From Candidatus Competibacteraceae bacterium (lineage in GTDB: Bacteria; Pseudomonadota; Gammaproteobacteria; Competibacterales; Competibacteraceae), in NCBI GenBank assembly GCA_003989085.1, contig RXIV01000001.1, positions 620,001 to 684,000 on the forward strand: a DNA stretch of 64,000 bases, read 5' to 3'. The notes under the pieces are model-generated. The model searched no databases. It saw only the letters and a program-made list of their open reading frames with translations, and had not been told where the DNA came from. Position 1 is the first letter of the stretch. Each line of letters begins with the position of its first letter. This document shows, in pieces, positions 35,810 to 46,201 of this stretch. The position numbers and the translations under genes were made by a program.

Positions 35810-37702
35810 ATGAATGCTACCGCCACCTATGACGCCGCCGCGATTGAAGTCCTTAGCGGTTTGGACCCGGTCCGCAAGCGGCCAGGGATGTACACCGACA
35901 CCACCCGGCCCAACCATCTGGCGCAGGAAGTCATTGACAACAGCGTCGATGAAGCCATTGCCGGTTATGCCTCTACCGTCACCGTCATTCTGTACGCCGA
36001 TGGTTCGCTGTCGGTTGAAGATGACGGGCGCGGGATGCCGGTGGACCTTCACCCCGACGAGGGCATTCCCGGTGTTGAGTTAATCCTGACCCGCCTTCAT
36101 GCCGGCGGCAAGTTTTCCGACCGCAATTACCAGTTTGCCGGTGGTTTGCATGGGGTTGGGGTATCGGTGGTGAATGCGCTGTCCAGCCGGCTGGAGGTGT
36201 GGGTGCGGCGCAACGGCAAGGAATATCAGATGACCTTTGCCGGCGGCGACAAGGTTTCCGAACTGGCGGTGGTGGGCAATGCGCCGCGCCGGACTACTGG
36301 GACCACGGTGCGATTCTGGCCGGACCCGCGCTATTTCGATTCGCCAAAATACGCAGTTCCCCGCCTCAAGCATGTTCTCCGCGCCAAAGCGGTGCTGTGT
36401 CCGGGGCTGAAAGTCGCGTTTACCGACGAAGCAACCAGCGAGCAGTTGCTTTGGCATTACCAGGATGGCTTGACCGACTACCTGCGCGAGGCGCTGGGCC
36501 AGACCGCGCTGCTGCCCGATCCGCCGTTTATCGGTCAGGTCAGCGGCAAGCGGGAAGCCGTGGATTGGGCGCTGGCCTGGTTGCTGGAGGGCGGCGAACC
36601 GGTGGCGGAGAGCTATGTCAACCTGATTCCAACCCTGCAAGGCGGCACTCATGTGAATGGCCTGCGCGGCGGGCTGACCGATGCGGTGCGCGAGTTTTGC
36701 GAGTTCCGCAACTTGACGCCGCGTGGCTTGCGGATCGCCCCGGAAGATGTCTGGGACGGTTGCTGTTATGTGCTATCGGTCAAGCTGGCTGACCCGCAGT
36801 TTTCCGGCCAGACCAAGGAACGGTTGTCCTCGCGGGAATGCGCAGTTTTTGTGGCCGGAGTGGTTAAAGATGCGCTGAGTCTGTGGCTGAACCAGCATCC
36901 CGAAACGGGCGAGCGGATCGCGCAACTGGCGCTGAATAATGCCCAAAAACGGCTGCGGGCCAGTCGCAAAGTGATCCGCAAGCAAGTGACCAGCGGCCCG
37001 GCCTTGCCCGGTAAACTGACTGATTGCACCGCCCAGGATTTGGCTCGCACCGAGCTGTTTCTGGTCGAGGGTGATTCCGCCGGCGGTTCCGCCAAGCAGG
37101 CCCGCAACCGCGAATTTCAGGCGGTGATGCCGTTGCGCGGCAAGATTCTCAATACCTGGGAAGTGGATTCCGCCGAAGTCATGGCTTCGCAGGAAGTGCA
37201 TGACATCGCCGTCGCGCTGGGTATTGATCCCGGCTCCCCGGACCTGACCGGACTGCGTTACGGCAAAGTCTGCATTCTGGCCGACGCCGATTCAGACGGG
37301 CTGCACATTGCGACACTACTTTGCGCGTTGTTTGTGAAACACTTTTGCCCGTTGGTCGCAGCCGGTCATGTCCATGTCGCTATGCCGCCGCTGTTCCGGG
37401 TCGATGTCGGCAAGGAGATTTTTTATGCGCTGGATGAGGCGGAGAAACAAGGCATTCTGGACCGCATCAATGCCGAGAAGAAGAAGGGCAAGGTCAATGT
37501 CACCCGCTTCAAGGGGCTGGGTGAGATGAATCCGCTGCAATTGCGCGAGACCACGATGGACCCGGCGACGCGCCGGCTGGTGCAGCTCAGCCTCGATTCT
37601 GGCGATGGTGCGTTGGCGCTGATGGATATGCTGCTGGCGAAAAAGCGGGCCGGGGATCGGAAAAACTGGCTGGAGGAAAAAGGTAATCTGGCTGATCTGT
37701 GA
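35810..37702 (+). CDS. parE: DNA topoisomerase IV subunit B
   Basis: A 630-residue GHKL ATPase subunit. EVIDNSVDEAIAGYA, VEDDGRGMPVDLH and FAGGLHGVGVSVVNALS form the ATP site; ELFLVEGDSAGGSAKQARNR and ILADADSDGLHIATL are the TOPRIM metal sites. With ParC it decatenates daughter chromosomes. The 257 bp upstream (35553-35809) contain no gene I can support. parC lies 2.3 kb away on the other strand. Confidence 0.97.
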   Translation: MNATATYDAAAIEVLSGLDPVRKRPGMYTDTTRPNHLAQEVIDNSVDEAIAGYASTVTVILYADGSLSVEDDGRGMPVDLHPDEGIPGVELILTRLHAGGKFSDRNYQFAGGLHGVGVSVVNALSSRLEVWVRRNGKEYQMTFAGGDKVSELAVVGNAPRRTTGTTVRFWPDPRYFDSPKYAVPRLKHVLRAKAVLCPGLKVAFTDEATSEQLLWHYQDGLTDYLREALGQTALLPDPPFIGQVSGKREAVDWALAWLLEGGEPVAESYVNLIPTLQGGTHVNGLRGGLTDAVREFCEFRNLTPRGLRIAPEDVWDGCCYVLSVKLADPQFSGQTKERLSSRECAVFVAGVVKDALSLWLNQHPETGERIAQLALNNAQKRLRASRKVIRKQVTSGPALPGKLTDCTAQDLARTELFLVEGDSAGGSAKQARNREFQAVMPLRGKILNTWEVDSAEVMASQEVHDIAVALGIDPGSPDLTGLRYGKVCILADADSDGLHIATLLCALFVKHFCPLVAAGHVHVAMPPLFRVDVGKEIFYALDEAEKQGILDRINAEKKKGKVNVTRFKGLGEMNPLQLRETTMDPATRRLVQLSLDSGDGALALMDMLLAKKRAGDRKNWLEEKGNLADL

Positions 37703-37728
37703 CGGGAGAGCAGTCGCGCCAAGTTATA

Positions 37729-37757
37729 TTGCACTGCAACAAAGATCGGGTTATGCT
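37729..37757 (+). promoter_or_regulatory. Predicted promoter of the phasin gene
   Basis: TTGCAC and TATGCT are separated by 17 bp, 50 bp before the phasin ATG. Repeated TGCTGCA/CACTGCAAC bases here resemble the GCTGCA elements bound by PhaR-type regulators, but that is a guess. Confidence 0.5.
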
Positions 37758-37806
37758 GCATTATGAAATTTCTGGTTTAACTACTTCATTTTTGGAGAAC
37801 CCGACG

Positions 37807-38148
37807 ATGAGCAACGATGTGCTGAACAAGATGACCGAGCAGTACCAAAACTTCCTGGGACCGGTGATCAAAGCCAATAAGCTGTCCGCCGCCAATCTGG
37901 AAGCCTTGGTCAATTTCCAGATGAGCGCCCTGCAATCCTATGTCGATATGGCGATGGCGCGGATGAAAGCCGCCGCCGACATCAACGATCCGGCGTCTTT
38001 CCAGGCATTCCTGACCAGTCAGGCTGAAATGGTTGCCAACCTGCAACACAAGTTCAGCGATGATGCCAAAACCTTGGCTGATCTGATGAATCGCTTCAAG
38101 GCTGAATTTGACAAACTGGTGCAAGACAGCCTGCCGGGCAAGAACTAA
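37807..38148 (+). CDS. Phasin family protein
   Basis: A 113-residue helical, Ala- and Met-rich protein. QNFLGPVIKANKLSAANLEA followed by LVNFQMSALQSYVDMAMARM is the phasin pattern. Phasins coat polyhydroxyalkanoate granules and control their size. The ATG at 37807 has GGAG upstream; the longer frame from 37699 overlaps parE and lacks support. It has its own predicted promoter and terminator, so it is monocistronic. With the glycogen genes it shows that the host stores two carbon polymers. Confidence 0.85.
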   Translation: MSNDVLNKMTEQYQNFLGPVIKANKLSAANLEALVNFQMSALQSYVDMAMARMKAAADINDPASFQAFLTSQAEMVANLQHKFSDDAKTLADLMNRFKAEFDKLVQDSLPGKN

Positions 38149-38180
38149 TCTTCCCCAAACCTCGCTTCTTTGCCGCCAAG

Positions 38181-38207
38181 GGTCGAACCTCCGGGTTCGG
38201 CCTTTGT
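38181..38207 (+). terminator. Terminator after phasin
   Basis: GGTCGAACC pairs with GGTTCGGCC (one G-U) around TCCG, followed by TTTGTTATTT. It lies 33 bp after the phasin stop. Confidence 0.75.
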
Positions 38208-38241
38208 TATTTCCGCTGCGCCTGCCTGAATTTCTTCCCCC

Positions 38242-39330
38242 ATGCCTAAAACCCGCATCATTGTCGGTCTGTCCGGTGGGGTCGATTCCTCGGTCGCCGC
38301 CCTGTTATTGGTTGAACAAGGTTACGAAGTCCACGGCGTTTTCATGAAGAACTGGGAAGATTCCTTCGAGGCCGGTTATTGCGCCGCCGCCGAGGATCTG
38401 GAGGATGCGCGGGCGGTGGCGGAAACACTGCGTATCCCGCTGCATCAAGTCAATTTCACCGCCGAATATCAGCAGCGGGTGTTCCGCTATTTTCTCGACG
38501 AATACCGTGCAGGCCGGACCCCAAATCCGGACATCCTGTGCAACACCGAAATCAAATTTAAAGCCTTTCTCGATCATGCCCGGCGACTGGGAGCCGATGG
38601 GATCGCCACCGGCCACTATGTCCGCTGTATTGAGCGCGATGGTCGCCGGCATCTGCTCAAGGGGCGCGATCCCAGCAAGGATCAAAGCTATTTCCTGCAC
38701 GGGCTGAATCAGGCGCAACTGTCCAGCGCGGTGTTTCCGATCGGTGATCTGCATAAAGTCCAGGTACGAGAGCAGGCCGCCGCCGCCGGATTAATTACCC
38801 ACGCCAAGAAGGACAGCACCGGCATCTGTTTTATCGGCGAGCGCCGGTTTCGTGAGTTTCTGAATCGCTATTTGCCCACCCAACCTGGTCCGATCTACAC
38901 GGCGGAGGGTGAACTGCTGGGCGAACACGCCGGGTTGATGTTTCACACCATCGGTCAGCGGCAGGGCTTGGGGATCGGCGGACGAAAGGAGGGTAGCGGC
39001 GAACCTTGGTATGTAGCAGCTAAAGACATAGTGCATAACACCCTGATTGTGGCGCAGGGTCGTGATCACCCCGCCCTGTTTCATCGCCGGTTGCGGGCTT
39101 CGTCACTGCACTGGATTGCCGGGGAACCGCCTGCCCGGCCCCTGATTTGCGCCGCTAAAATCCGTTATCGCCAATCTGACCAGCCTTGCACACTGGAAAC
39201 ACTCGGCGAACACGGGGCCGAAGTCTGCTTCGCAGAACCGCAGCGGGCCATTGCACCCGGTCAGTCGGTGGTCTTTTACCGGGGCGATGAGTGCTTGGGC
39301 GGTGGAATCATTGATGCCGGCTACAATTGA
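38242..39330 (+). CDS. mnmA: tRNA-specific 2-thiouridylase MnmA
   Basis: A 362-residue enzyme that installs 2-thio on U34 of tRNA-Lys, Glu and Gln. The PP-loop [15 protein letters not shown] opens the protein; [12 protein letters not shown] and [12 protein letters not shown] carry the two catalytic cysteines; GHYVRC and KDQSYFL are conserved. It sits before hflD, as in E. coli and relatives. Confidence 0.96.
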   Translation: MPKTRIIVGLSGGVDSSVAALLLVEQGYEVHGVFMKNWEDSFEAGYCAAAEDLEDARAVAETLRIPLHQVNFTAEYQQRVFRYFLDEYRAGRTPNPDILCNTEIKFKAFLDHARRLGADGIATGHYVRCIERDGRRHLLKGRDPSKDQSYFLHGLNQAQLSSAVFPIGDLHKVQVREQAAAAGLITHAKKDSTGICFIGERRFREFLNRYLPTQPGPIYTAEGELLGEHAGLMFHTIGQRQGLGIGGRKEGSGEPWYVAAKDIVHNTLIVAQGRDHPALFHRRLRASSLHWIAGEPPARPLICAAKIRYRQSDQPCTLETLGEHGAEVCFAEPQRAIAPGQSVVFYRGDECLGGGIIDAGYN

Positions 39331-39364
39331 AACGACTTAACCTTGTCGCGCTAACGGGAAGCCC

Positions 39365-39982
39365 ATGCCCCAAACTGATCATGATCGTGTCGTCGCCTTG
39401 GCGGGCGCGATGCAAGCGGCTGATTTAGCCCGCAGCGTCGCCCAGCGCGGCCAGGCGGATCCCGCAACAGTTGCAACCTGTCTAAGCAGCCTGATCCGGA
39501 TCGATGCGCCCAGCAGCGCCGAGGTTTACGGTGACATTGCCCAGTTGCGACCCGGCCTGCGCCTGCTGGAGCAGCAGCTTAACCATCCACAGGATATGGA
39601 GCTGACCCGCTATGTGGTGACGTTGCTGCGGCTGGAGCGGCAGCTATCACGACGGGATGACCTGCTGGAAATTCTGCGGGATGGCATTGCGGGCGTCGTC
39701 CAGAACCTGGCGCATTTTCCGCTGGACCATAGCAACACCATTGCCCGGTTTGCCGATCTTTACCTGAAAACCATCAGTACTCTGACGCCACGAATTATGG
39801 TCAGTGGTTCCCAACTACATTTGAACAACCCGGAAAACGCCAGCCGGATTCGGGCGCTGCTGCTGGCCGGGATTCGGGCAGCGATCCTGTGGCGGCAAAG
39901 CGGCGGCAGTCGCTGGAAGTTGCTGGCGCGCCGCAACGCCCTATTGCGGGAAGCCCGGTCACTGCTGGCGGGCATGGACTGA
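39365..39982 (+). CDS. hflD: High-frequency lysogenization protein HflD homologue
   Basis: A 205-residue all-helical protein. DRVVALAGAMQAADLARSVA at the N-terminus and NPENASRIRALLLAGIRAAI with LWRQSGGSRWKLL at the C-terminus match HflD/YcfC. In E. coli it binds phage lambda CII at the membrane; its housekeeping role is unclear. It is 34 bp after mnmA, the conserved pair. It converges with parC 56 bp away. Confidence 0.92.
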   Translation: MPQTDHDRVVALAGAMQAADLARSVAQRGQADPATVATCLSSLIRIDAPSSAEVYGDIAQLRPGLRLLEQQLNHPQDMELTRYVVTLLRLERQLSRRDDLLEILRDGIAGVVQNLAHFPLDHSNTIARFADLYLKTISTLTPRIMVSGSQLHLNNPENASRIRALLLAGIRAAILWRQSGGSRWKLLARRNALLREARSLLAGMD

Positions 39983-40038
39983 AGCACTTTTGGAGATGAG
40001 CAGGTGTGGATCGACTTCAGGCCCGGATGCGCTCTTGC

Positions 40039-42279
40039 CTACTCCCCAACCACCGCCCGTTCTACTCGCTGGTACCCGCGTGGCAACGGCTTGCCCCGCC
40101 GACCCCGTTCCCCAACGTAGTTTTCCAAGTCACCCGGCTTGAGTTTCAAATCGCGTTTGCCGGAGGTGAGAACCAGGCTTTTTCCCGGCGACGTCAGCGT
40201 GAGCGCAATCAGCCGCTCCGCACCCGGTAAATCAATCATCTTGTTACCCTTACCCTTGGACAAACGCGGCAACTCATTGACTGGAAAAAGCAACAGCCGC
40301 CCGTCGCTGCTGATCGCCGCCAGCCGGTCCGTGTCCAGACCGGTCACCAGCAAGGGCGGCCAAATCTTCGCCCCCTCCGGAGCCGTCAACACCACCTTGC
40401 CGGCCTTATTGCGGCTGATCAGATCGTCAAAGGCACAGACAAAGCCATAACCGGCATCGGTCGCCAGCAGATACAGGTCTTCGGGATTACCCAATAGCAC
40501 ATTGATAAAGCTGGCCCCATCCGGCGGGCTGAGCTTGCCAGTGAGCGGTTCGCCGTAACCCCGCGCCGAGGCCAGCCCTGCTGTGGGCAGGGTGTAGCTT
40601 CGCCCGGTGTTATCCAGAAACACTGTTGACTGATTGCTGCGACCTTGTGCCTGGGCCAGAAAACCGTCGCCAGATTTATAGCTGAGCGCCCCGGCGTCAA
40701 TCTCGCGCCCCTTGGCCACTCGCACCCAACCCTTCTGCGACAGCACCACGACGACCGCTTCGCTCGGCGTCAGACTGGTTTCATCCAGCGCCTGTGCCGG
40801 TCGCCGCTCTGCCAATTGGCAGCGTCGGGGATCGGCAAAACGCTTGGCGTCGTCCTGAATCTCTTTGCGGATCAGCATATTCAGCCGCTTCTCCGAAGTA
40901 AGCAACTGCTGCAAGTGTTCTTGCTCCTTGCGCAATTCACCTTGTTCGCCGCGCAGTTTCATTTCTTCCAGTCGGGCTAGATGCCGCAGCTTGGTTTCGA
41001 GAATCGCCTCAGTCTGAAGGTCAGAGAGTTGAAATCGGGCAATGAGTACCGGTTTGGGTTTCTCCTCCACGCGGAGAATCCGAATCACTTCATCCAGATT
41101 AAGATAAGCGATTAAAAGGCCATCAAGAATATGCAGTCGCTGTTCAACCTGGGTCAGCCTGAATTGCAATCGCCGGCGTACCGTAATAACCCGGTATTGC
41201 AACCATTCATCAAGAATCTGCCGGATATTTTTCACTTGAGGTCGGCCATCCAAGCCAATCATATTGATATTCACCCGATAGCTTTTCTCCAAATCCGTAG
41301 TGGCAAACAGGTGATCCATCAGCAAATCTGCATCCACTCGGTTGGAGCGCAACGCCAGTACAATCCTGGTGGGATTCTCATGATCAGACTCGTCGCGCAA
41401 ATCCTCAACCATCGGCAGTTTCTTGGTAATCATTTGCGCGGCGATTTGCTCCATGATCCGTGACCCGGAGACTTGATGCGGCAAGGCGGTAATCACTATA
41501 TCACCGTTTTCCCGTTCAAAAACCGCCCTCAGTCGCACGGAACCATTGCCAGTTTGATACAGCTTGCGTAATTCATCACGGGAACTAATGATTTCTGCTC
41601 CGCCCGGATAATCCGGCGCCGGAATCAGCGCGTACAGTGCGTCAAAATCATCCTCAGGATGATCCAGTAAGTGGATACAAGCGGCAGCGATCTCACTGAG
41701 ATTATGCGGCGGAATATCAGTCGCCATCCCAACAGCAATGCCCGTTGCGCCATTCAGCAGTACATTGGGTAACCGGGCTGGTAAGAGTAGTGGCTCATCC
41801 AGTGTGCCATCAAAATTAGGTGTCCAATCTACCGTTCCTTGGCCAAGTTCAGCTAATAAAACCTGCGCAAAGGGCGACAGTCGCGCTTCGGTATAGCGCA
41901 TGGCGGCGAAGGATTTTGGATCATCTGGAGAACCCCAATTGCCTTGACCATCGACTAATGGATAACGATAGGAGAATGGCTGAGCCATCAGTACCATCGC
42001 TTCATAGCAGGCGGAATCGCCATGCGGGTGGTATTTGCCGAGAACATCGCCCACCGTTCGAGCGGATTTTTTATGCTTCGATCCAGCATTCAACCCCAAC
42101 TCAGACATCGCATAAATAATACGCCGCTGTACTGGTTTTAATCCATCACCGATATGCGGTAGAGCGCGGTCTAAGATAACGTACATGGAATAATCCAGGT
42201 ACGCCTTTTCAGTAAAGTCTTTCAGTGGAATCCGTTCAGTTGCGTCAGTAGCAAACAGTGCAAGTTCAGTCATTGCCAT
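40039..42279 (-). CDS. parC: DNA topoisomerase IV subunit A
   Basis: A 746-residue subunit. [20 protein letters not shown] and [20 protein letters not shown] form the quinolone-resistance region in wild-type form (Ser and Glu present); the nucleophile is the Tyr in [14 protein letters not shown]. The C-terminal third is the beta-pinwheel with repeated blades. The ATG at 42279 has TAGGA upstream and is preferred over 42273 and 42303. A perfect 16-bp palindrome lies 18 bp before the start. Confidence 0.97.
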   Translation of the reverse strand: MAMTELALFATDATERIPLKDFTEKAYLDYSMYVILDRALPHIGDGLKPVQRRIIYAMSELGLNAGSKHKKSARTVGDVLGKYHPHGDSACYEAMVLMAQPFSYRYPLVDGQGNWGSPDDPKSFAAMRYTEARLSPFAQVLLAELGQGTVDWTPNFDGTLDEPLLLPARLPNVLLNGATGIAVGMATDIPPHNLSEIAAACIHLLDHPEDDFDALYALIPAPDYPGGAEIISSRDELRKLYQTGNGSVRLRAVFERENGDIVITALPHQVSGSRIMEQIAAQMITKKLPMVEDLRDESDHENPTRIVLALRSNRVDADLLMDHLFATTDLEKSYRVNINMIGLDGRPQVKNIRQILDEWLQYRVITVRRRLQFRLTQVEQRLHILDGLLIAYLNLDEVIRILRVEEKPKPVLIARFQLSDLQTEAILETKLRHLARLEEMKLRGEQGELRKEQEHLQQLLTSEKRLNMLIRKEIQDDAKRFADPRRCQLAERRPAQALDETSLTPSEAVVVVLSQKGWVRVAKGREIDAGALSYKSGDGFLAQAQGRSNQSTVFLDNTGRSYTLPTAGLASARGYGEPLTGKLSPPDGASFINVLLGNPEDLYLLATDAGYGFVCAFDDLISRNKAGKVVLTAPEGAKIWPPLLVTGLDTDRLAAISSDGRLLLFPVNELPRLSKGKGNKMIDLPGAERLIALTLTSPGKSLVLTSGKRDLKLKPGDLENYVGERGRRGKPLPRGYQRVERAVVGE

Positions 42280-42297
42280 CTTAATTCCTACCCTACT

Positions 42298-42313
42298 AAC
42301 CAAGCGCTTGGTT
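42298..42313. promoter_or_regulatory. Perfect palindrome upstream of parC
   Basis: AACCAAGCGCTTGGTT is a 16-bp perfect palindrome ending 18 bp from the parC ATG, in the 5' leader or promoter. It resembles operators of TetR-type repressors. The rest of 42314-42685 has no gene; it is AT-neutral and holds one hairpin at 42646. Confidence 0.5.
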
Positions 42314-42645
42314 TAAACTGATGGTTCGCCAGACAACACCATAATCTCGGCGGTTCCCACGCTTTTATCGTAAATCTCCACTGGCGTTGAAGTGCAAATC
42401 CTTTGCTGCTTTTCGCATGTTAACGGATGCTAAGACTAGCGGATATGGCGACCGTTGAGAGGTTCTTGTTGACAACATGGTGAGGCAGGATGCGGCTAAT
42501 GCGTCCGGTTAGCTCTGACTAACCGTTATTGGAGATGCGCTTGTTCTACGCCAGTAGCGCCAGGCGGTTTGTGTTGATTGCTGAGGCTGTCGAAGACGAA
42601 AAACCACGGAACGATCCGGTCAGATTCACCTGGTCTGTTCTCAAT

Positions 42646-42669
42646 CGCTCTGCCGTTAGCGGCAGAGCG
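42646..42669. other. Perfect 10-bp hairpin
   Basis: CGCTCTGCCG and CGGCAGAGCG around TTAG, 17 bp past the stop of the 42686 gene (minus strand). No T-run follows on either strand, so it is an mRNA 3' stabilising hairpin or a REP-like unit, not a typical terminator. Confidence 0.5.
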
Positions 42670-42685
42670 GCTCCCATTTAGCTGC

Positions 42686-43090
42686 TTAGTGGCTTTTACG
42701 GTTAGGGTCAAGCAGATGCCGGCCCAGATCGCTGACAAACTCTTCCAGTCGCGCCGATTCACCCTGTATACGCTCGCTCATCTGCCGCAGGGCGTTGGCT
42801 AACCGGTAGGTGCGGAACAGCAGGTTTTCCAGATCATCGGTTTGCCAGAGGTTTTCTGGATTGACTTCCGGTCCCTTATCGTTTAACGCCACCGCGCACC
42901 ATTCGGGAATCCGGTACATCAGCACCGATTCCCGGTCGCTAGCCAGACCGAGGGTGACACCGAGATCATACTTGCGCAGCACCGCCACCACTTCATCGAG
43001 GCAACGCTGCATTTCTTCACTGGGCTGATCATTAGTTTGCAGAACATCGCCTTCGCCCGGAACCGTCGGTTCTTCATCTAATTGATTCAT
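42686..43090 (-). CDS. Hypothetical protein
   Basis: A 134-residue acidic protein with a strong Shine-Dalgarno (AGGAGG, 8 bases before the ATG). A helix-forming centre (RCLDEVVAVLRKYDLGVTLG) is followed by WCAVALNDKGPEVNPENLWQ and a long C-terminal helix (RTYRLANALRQMSERIQGES). No signal peptide and no catalytic motif. I do not recognise the family. It is divergent from the membrane sulfatase-fold gene across 201 bp. Confidence 0.75.
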   Translation of the reverse strand: MNQLDEEPTVPGEGDVLQTNDQPSEEMQRCLDEVVAVLRKYDLGVTLGLASDRESVLMYRIPEWCAVALNDKGPEVNPENLWQTDDLENLLFRTYRLANALRQMSERIQGESARLEEFVSDLGRHLLDPNRKSH

Positions 43091-43291
43091 GGTATTCGCC
43101 TCCTGTGATCCGGCTCAGGGTCGGTTGGGATTCAAACCAAAGCACCGCAGATTGTGCGGATGAGGCGGAATGCGCGGTCAAGATTCATGTCCAATGCATT
43201 CAAAATCATACGACAGTCGCCCGTCGTTCGCCAGTTAGGGCGCGCGCGCTCCGGCGGCATTTCTCCCTGCAAGGAAAGGATATTGCCGGTC

Positions 43292-44872
43292 ATGCCTTAT
43301 GCGTTCAGACTGTTGTTTGCCTTATTTCTGCTCAACTCAGCGCTGACCTTTCAAAACCGCTGGCCGACCATCGGGGTGCGCTGGGCGCTGGAAGGGTCGC
43401 TTGATTTGACGGTGCTGTTACTGGCGTTGGCGGCGCTCATCGCTTGGCGAGGCGCACCGGGCCGGTTCTTGCGGTGGGTGGTTCTTGGCGTCTACGCCCT
43501 CCTGGTCATGGGGCGCTATGTGGATGTCACCGCGCCGGCGCTGATGGGCCGCTCCGTTCAGTTCTATTGGGACAGCCAGCATCTGCCCAATGTGCTGGCG
43601 ATGTTCACGGCACGGTTGAGTAGCGCACAATTACTGCTTGGCGGCCTGGCGCTGCTGGCGCTGGTTGTGGCGGTATTGGCCGCGCTGCGCTGGGCATTGA
43701 ACACGGTGCTGTCCGCTTTGACTCGGCCAGTGGAGCGGCGGGTGGTCAGCGCCTTGGCGGTGGTGCTGCTTAGCGTGTACACCGCAGGCCGACTGAGTCC
43801 GCGTCTGTCCACTGAACACAGCTTCGCCTTGCCGGTGAGCGCCATGCTGGTCGAACAGGCGCGGCTTACTCTGGCCGCAACCGTGTTCCGCAACCATGAC
43901 CGGCTCGACGCCGCGCCACTCTTGCCGGTTTCAGACCTGGGCCGATTGCAGCGCGGCGATCTGTTCGTGATTTTTTTTGAGTCTTATGGGGCGCTGACCT
44001 TCGATGATCCCCGTTTCGCTGGGCCGCTGGCCGGAGATTTCGCCGCGTTGGAACGAGAGTTGGCCGCTGCTGGTTGGGGGATTGCTTCGGCGCGGGTTGA
44101 ATCCAGCACCTTTGGCGGCGGATCGTGGCTGGCGCATTCCAGTCTGTTGTCCGGGTTGCGAATCGCCGATCAGGGCGACTATCAGCATCTACTGACAACC
44201 GACCGACCGACTCTCGCCCGCCGTTTTGCCAGTGCGGGCTACCGTACCGTTGCGATCATGCCGGGCCTGAAATTTCCGTGGCCGGAAGGGCGGTTCTACG
44301 GCTTTACTGAAATTTACCAACCCGACCGGCTGGCCTATCATGGCCCGGCCTATGGCTGGTGGGTGATTCCCGATCAGTACAGTCTCTACCGGATTCACCG
44401 CAACGAAGTCGACGTTGCCGGGCGAGCGCCGTTGTTCATCTTCTTCCCAACCATCAACAGCCATATCCCCTTCGCGCCACTGCCGCCCTATCAGCCCGAC
44501 TGGCGCAACTTCGATGTTGATCCCGATTCAGCGACAATCGTGGCTGCGGATGCGCCGCTCAACGGGCCAGAACTAGCGGCAGCCTATGTTCGCAGCATCC
44601 GCTATAACCTGGCGGTGCTCAGCGGCTACCTGCGGCAGTACGCACCGCCAAATGCGCTATTTCTGGTGCTGGGCGATCATCAGCCGCCTGCGGTAGTCGG
44701 CGGGCAAAACCTTCCCTGGCAGGTTCCGGCGCATCTGTTTTCCCGCGATCCGACGCTGCTGGCCCGTTTCACAGCGGCCGGGTTTCAGCCGGGAATTCGT
44801 CCGGGGCCGGTGGCGCTGGGCGGGATCGAGCGGCTGGGGCCGTTGTTGCTGGAAACTCTCGATACCCGCTGA
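43292..44872 (+). CDS. Membrane-anchored sulfatase/phosphoglycerol-transferase-fold enzyme
   Basis: A 526-residue protein with five N-terminal membrane helices (residues about 1-210, for example LTVLLLALAALIAW and LLLGGLALLALVVAVLAAL) and a periplasmic alkaline-phosphatase-superfamily domain. LFVIFFESYGALTF carries the first metal ligand, ESSTFGGGSWLAHSSLLSG the Thr nucleophile, FFPTINSHIPFAP and VLGDHQPPAVV further ligands. The architecture matches LTA-synthase or OpgB/EptA-like transferases that move phospho-head groups onto envelope glycans or lipids. The ATG at 43292 has AAGGA upstream; the longer frame from 43154 has no family support. Confidence 0.8.
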   Translation: MPYAFRLLFALFLLNSALTFQNRWPTIGVRWALEGSLDLTVLLLALAALIAWRGAPGRFLRWVVLGVYALLVMGRYVDVTAPALMGRSVQFYWDSQHLPNVLAMFTARLSSAQLLLGGLALLALVVAVLAALRWALNTVLSALTRPVERRVVSALAVVLLSVYTAGRLSPRLSTEHSFALPVSAMLVEQARLTLAATVFRNHDRLDAAPLLPVSDLGRLQRGDLFVIFFESYGALTFDDPRFAGPLAGDFAALERELAAAGWGIASARVESSTFGGGSWLAHSSLLSGLRIADQGDYQHLLTTDRPTLARRFASAGYRTVAIMPGLKFPWPEGRFYGFTEIYQPDRLAYHGPAYGWWVIPDQYSLYRIHRNEVDVAGRAPLFIFFPTINSHIPFAPLPPYQPDWRNFDVDPDSATIVAADAPLNGPELAAAYVRSIRYNLAVLSGYLRQYAPPNALFLVLGDHQPPAVVGGQNLPWQVPAHLFSRDPTLLARFTAAGFQPGIRPGPVALGGIERLGPLLLETLDTR

Positions 44873-44902
44873 TCCGCCGCAAGCAGGTTCTAAACTTCAG
44901 CG

Positions 44903-45355
44903 CTACGGCCGCAGATAATCGGGCTGGTCGTAGCGGTTTACGTCGGGTCGATCCCGGTGACCGCCATTCCGGTGTGTGGCCCGCCAGATATCGCGGACAT
45001 TAACGTACCAGACGCCGTTCTGGAACTCGCCTACATCGCCGAGATTGACCCAGCCCCAGTCCTCGCCGACCTTGATCTTGTAATTCGGCCGCACTTTGAT
45101 CCGCGCATTCCGGTATTCCAGAAACGCGGTCTCACCGGAACCGAGGGTCCAGTATTCGCCGATCCGCTCCCGATCCTGCGTCCACATGGTGATATTGACC
45201 TCATCCCGCCAGTCGTTGGTCACCTGAACGACGCCGCGCCTGCCACCTTCACCACGGTAGTAGTCGCTCTGCGCACTAACCCACTCCGGCGTCATCATCA
45301 GCAACACGACTGCCAGCAGCCCACTAATTCCAAACCACTTTGCCTTCATCAGCAT
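44903..45355 (-). CDS. Secreted protein of unknown function
   Basis: A 150-residue protein with a clear signal peptide (KAKWFGISGLLAVVLLMMTP, cleavage after VSAQ). The mature part is a likely beta-sandwich rich in Trp and Tyr (VVQVTNDWRDEVNITMWTQD, YWTLGSGETAFLEYRNARI, GVWYVNVRDIWRA). The tail is Asp/Arg/Tyr-rich. I do not recognise it. It converges with the sulfatase-fold gene 30 bp away. Confidence 0.75.
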   Translation of the reverse strand: MLMKAKWFGISGLLAVVLLMMTPEWVSAQSDYYRGEGGRRGVVQVTNDWRDEVNITMWTQDRERIGEYWTLGSGETAFLEYRNARIKVRPNYKIKVGEDWGWVNLGDVGEFQNGVWYVNVRDIWRATHRNGGHRDRPDVNRYDQPDYLRP

Positions 45356-45443
45356 TACCCCTCATCAAAAAATTTGAAAATAAGTCGCCTTAGCAAAACG
45401 AACCACTCACTCCCTACATCCACCAGCGGACGCTTCAACCCCG

Positions 45444-46187
45444 TCAGCTCCGCTGCCGCCGCGCTTCGAATAGAAAAACGCCTGCCGCCACCGATACGTT
45501 CAGGCTTTCCACACCGCCGGCCTTGAGCGGAATCCGCGCCAGTCGGTCACAGGCCTCACGGGTCAAGCGCCGCAAACCCTTGTCCTCCGCACCCAGCACA
45601 ATAGCGGTTGGCAGGGTGAAATCCACTGTGTACAAGCTGGTTTCCGCCTCGCCCGCTGCGCCGACAATCCAGATTCCCTGTTCCTGTAATTGGCGCAAAG
45701 TCCGCGCCAGATTGGTTACCGGAATAAACGGCGTGATGGCCGCCGCCCCGCAGGCCACCTTGCACACCGTCGCATTCAGACCGGCGGCCCGATCTACTGG
45801 CGCGATAACCGCATGAACTCCTGCCGCCGCTGCGCTGCGTAAACACGCACCCAGATTATGCGGGTCCTGCACCCCATCCAGCACCAGCAGCAAAGCCGGT
45901 TCGGTAGCTACCGCTAGTAATTCCGGCACATCCGCCTCGTCATACGCCCGCTGCGCGGTCGCTAACCGGGCGATCACACCCTGATGGCGAGCGCCCCCGC
46001 TGAGCCGATCCAGTTCCGCCCGCTCCGCCAGCCGAACTGGCGCACCGTGGGCCTCGGCGGCGTCCAGCAGCGCCTGAATCCGCCCATCCCGGCGCTGGCG
46101 CTCGATCCACAATTCCTGCACCTGCTCGGGTTCATAGCGCAGCGCCGCCGCGACTGCGTGAAGTCCGTAAATTTGCTGTTCAGCCAT
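45444..46187 (-). CDS. rlmB: 23S rRNA 2'-O-methyltransferase RlmB
   Basis: A 247-residue SPOUT enzyme that methylates Gm2251 in 23S rRNA. QQIYGLHAVAAALRYEPEQV is the substrate-binding N-domain; LLVLDGVQDPHNLGACLRSA, AIVLGAEDKGLRRLTREACD and LNVSVAAGVFLFEARRQ are the SpoU motifs that form the SAM knot. The ATG at 46187 has GGAG eight bases upstream. It follows rnr by 14 bp, the conserved pair. Confidence 0.95.
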   Translation of the reverse strand: MAEQQIYGLHAVAAALRYEPEQVQELWIERQRRDGRIQALLDAAEAHGAPVRLAERAELDRLSGGARHQGVIARLATAQRAYDEADVPELLAVATEPALLLVLDGVQDPHNLGACLRSAAAAGVHAVIAPVDRAAGLNATVCKVACGAAAITPFIPVTNLARTLRQLQEQGIWIVGAAGEAETSLYTVDFTLPTAIVLGAEDKGLRRLTREACDRLARIPLKAGGVESLNVSVAAGVFLFEARRQRS

Positions 46188-46201
46188 GTGCCCTACTCCG
46201 T

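Noticed and set aside
39365..39982. hflD considered as a sign of a prophage
   Set aside because: HflD is a housekeeping chromosomal gene next to mnmA in gammaproteobacteria; no phage genes are near.
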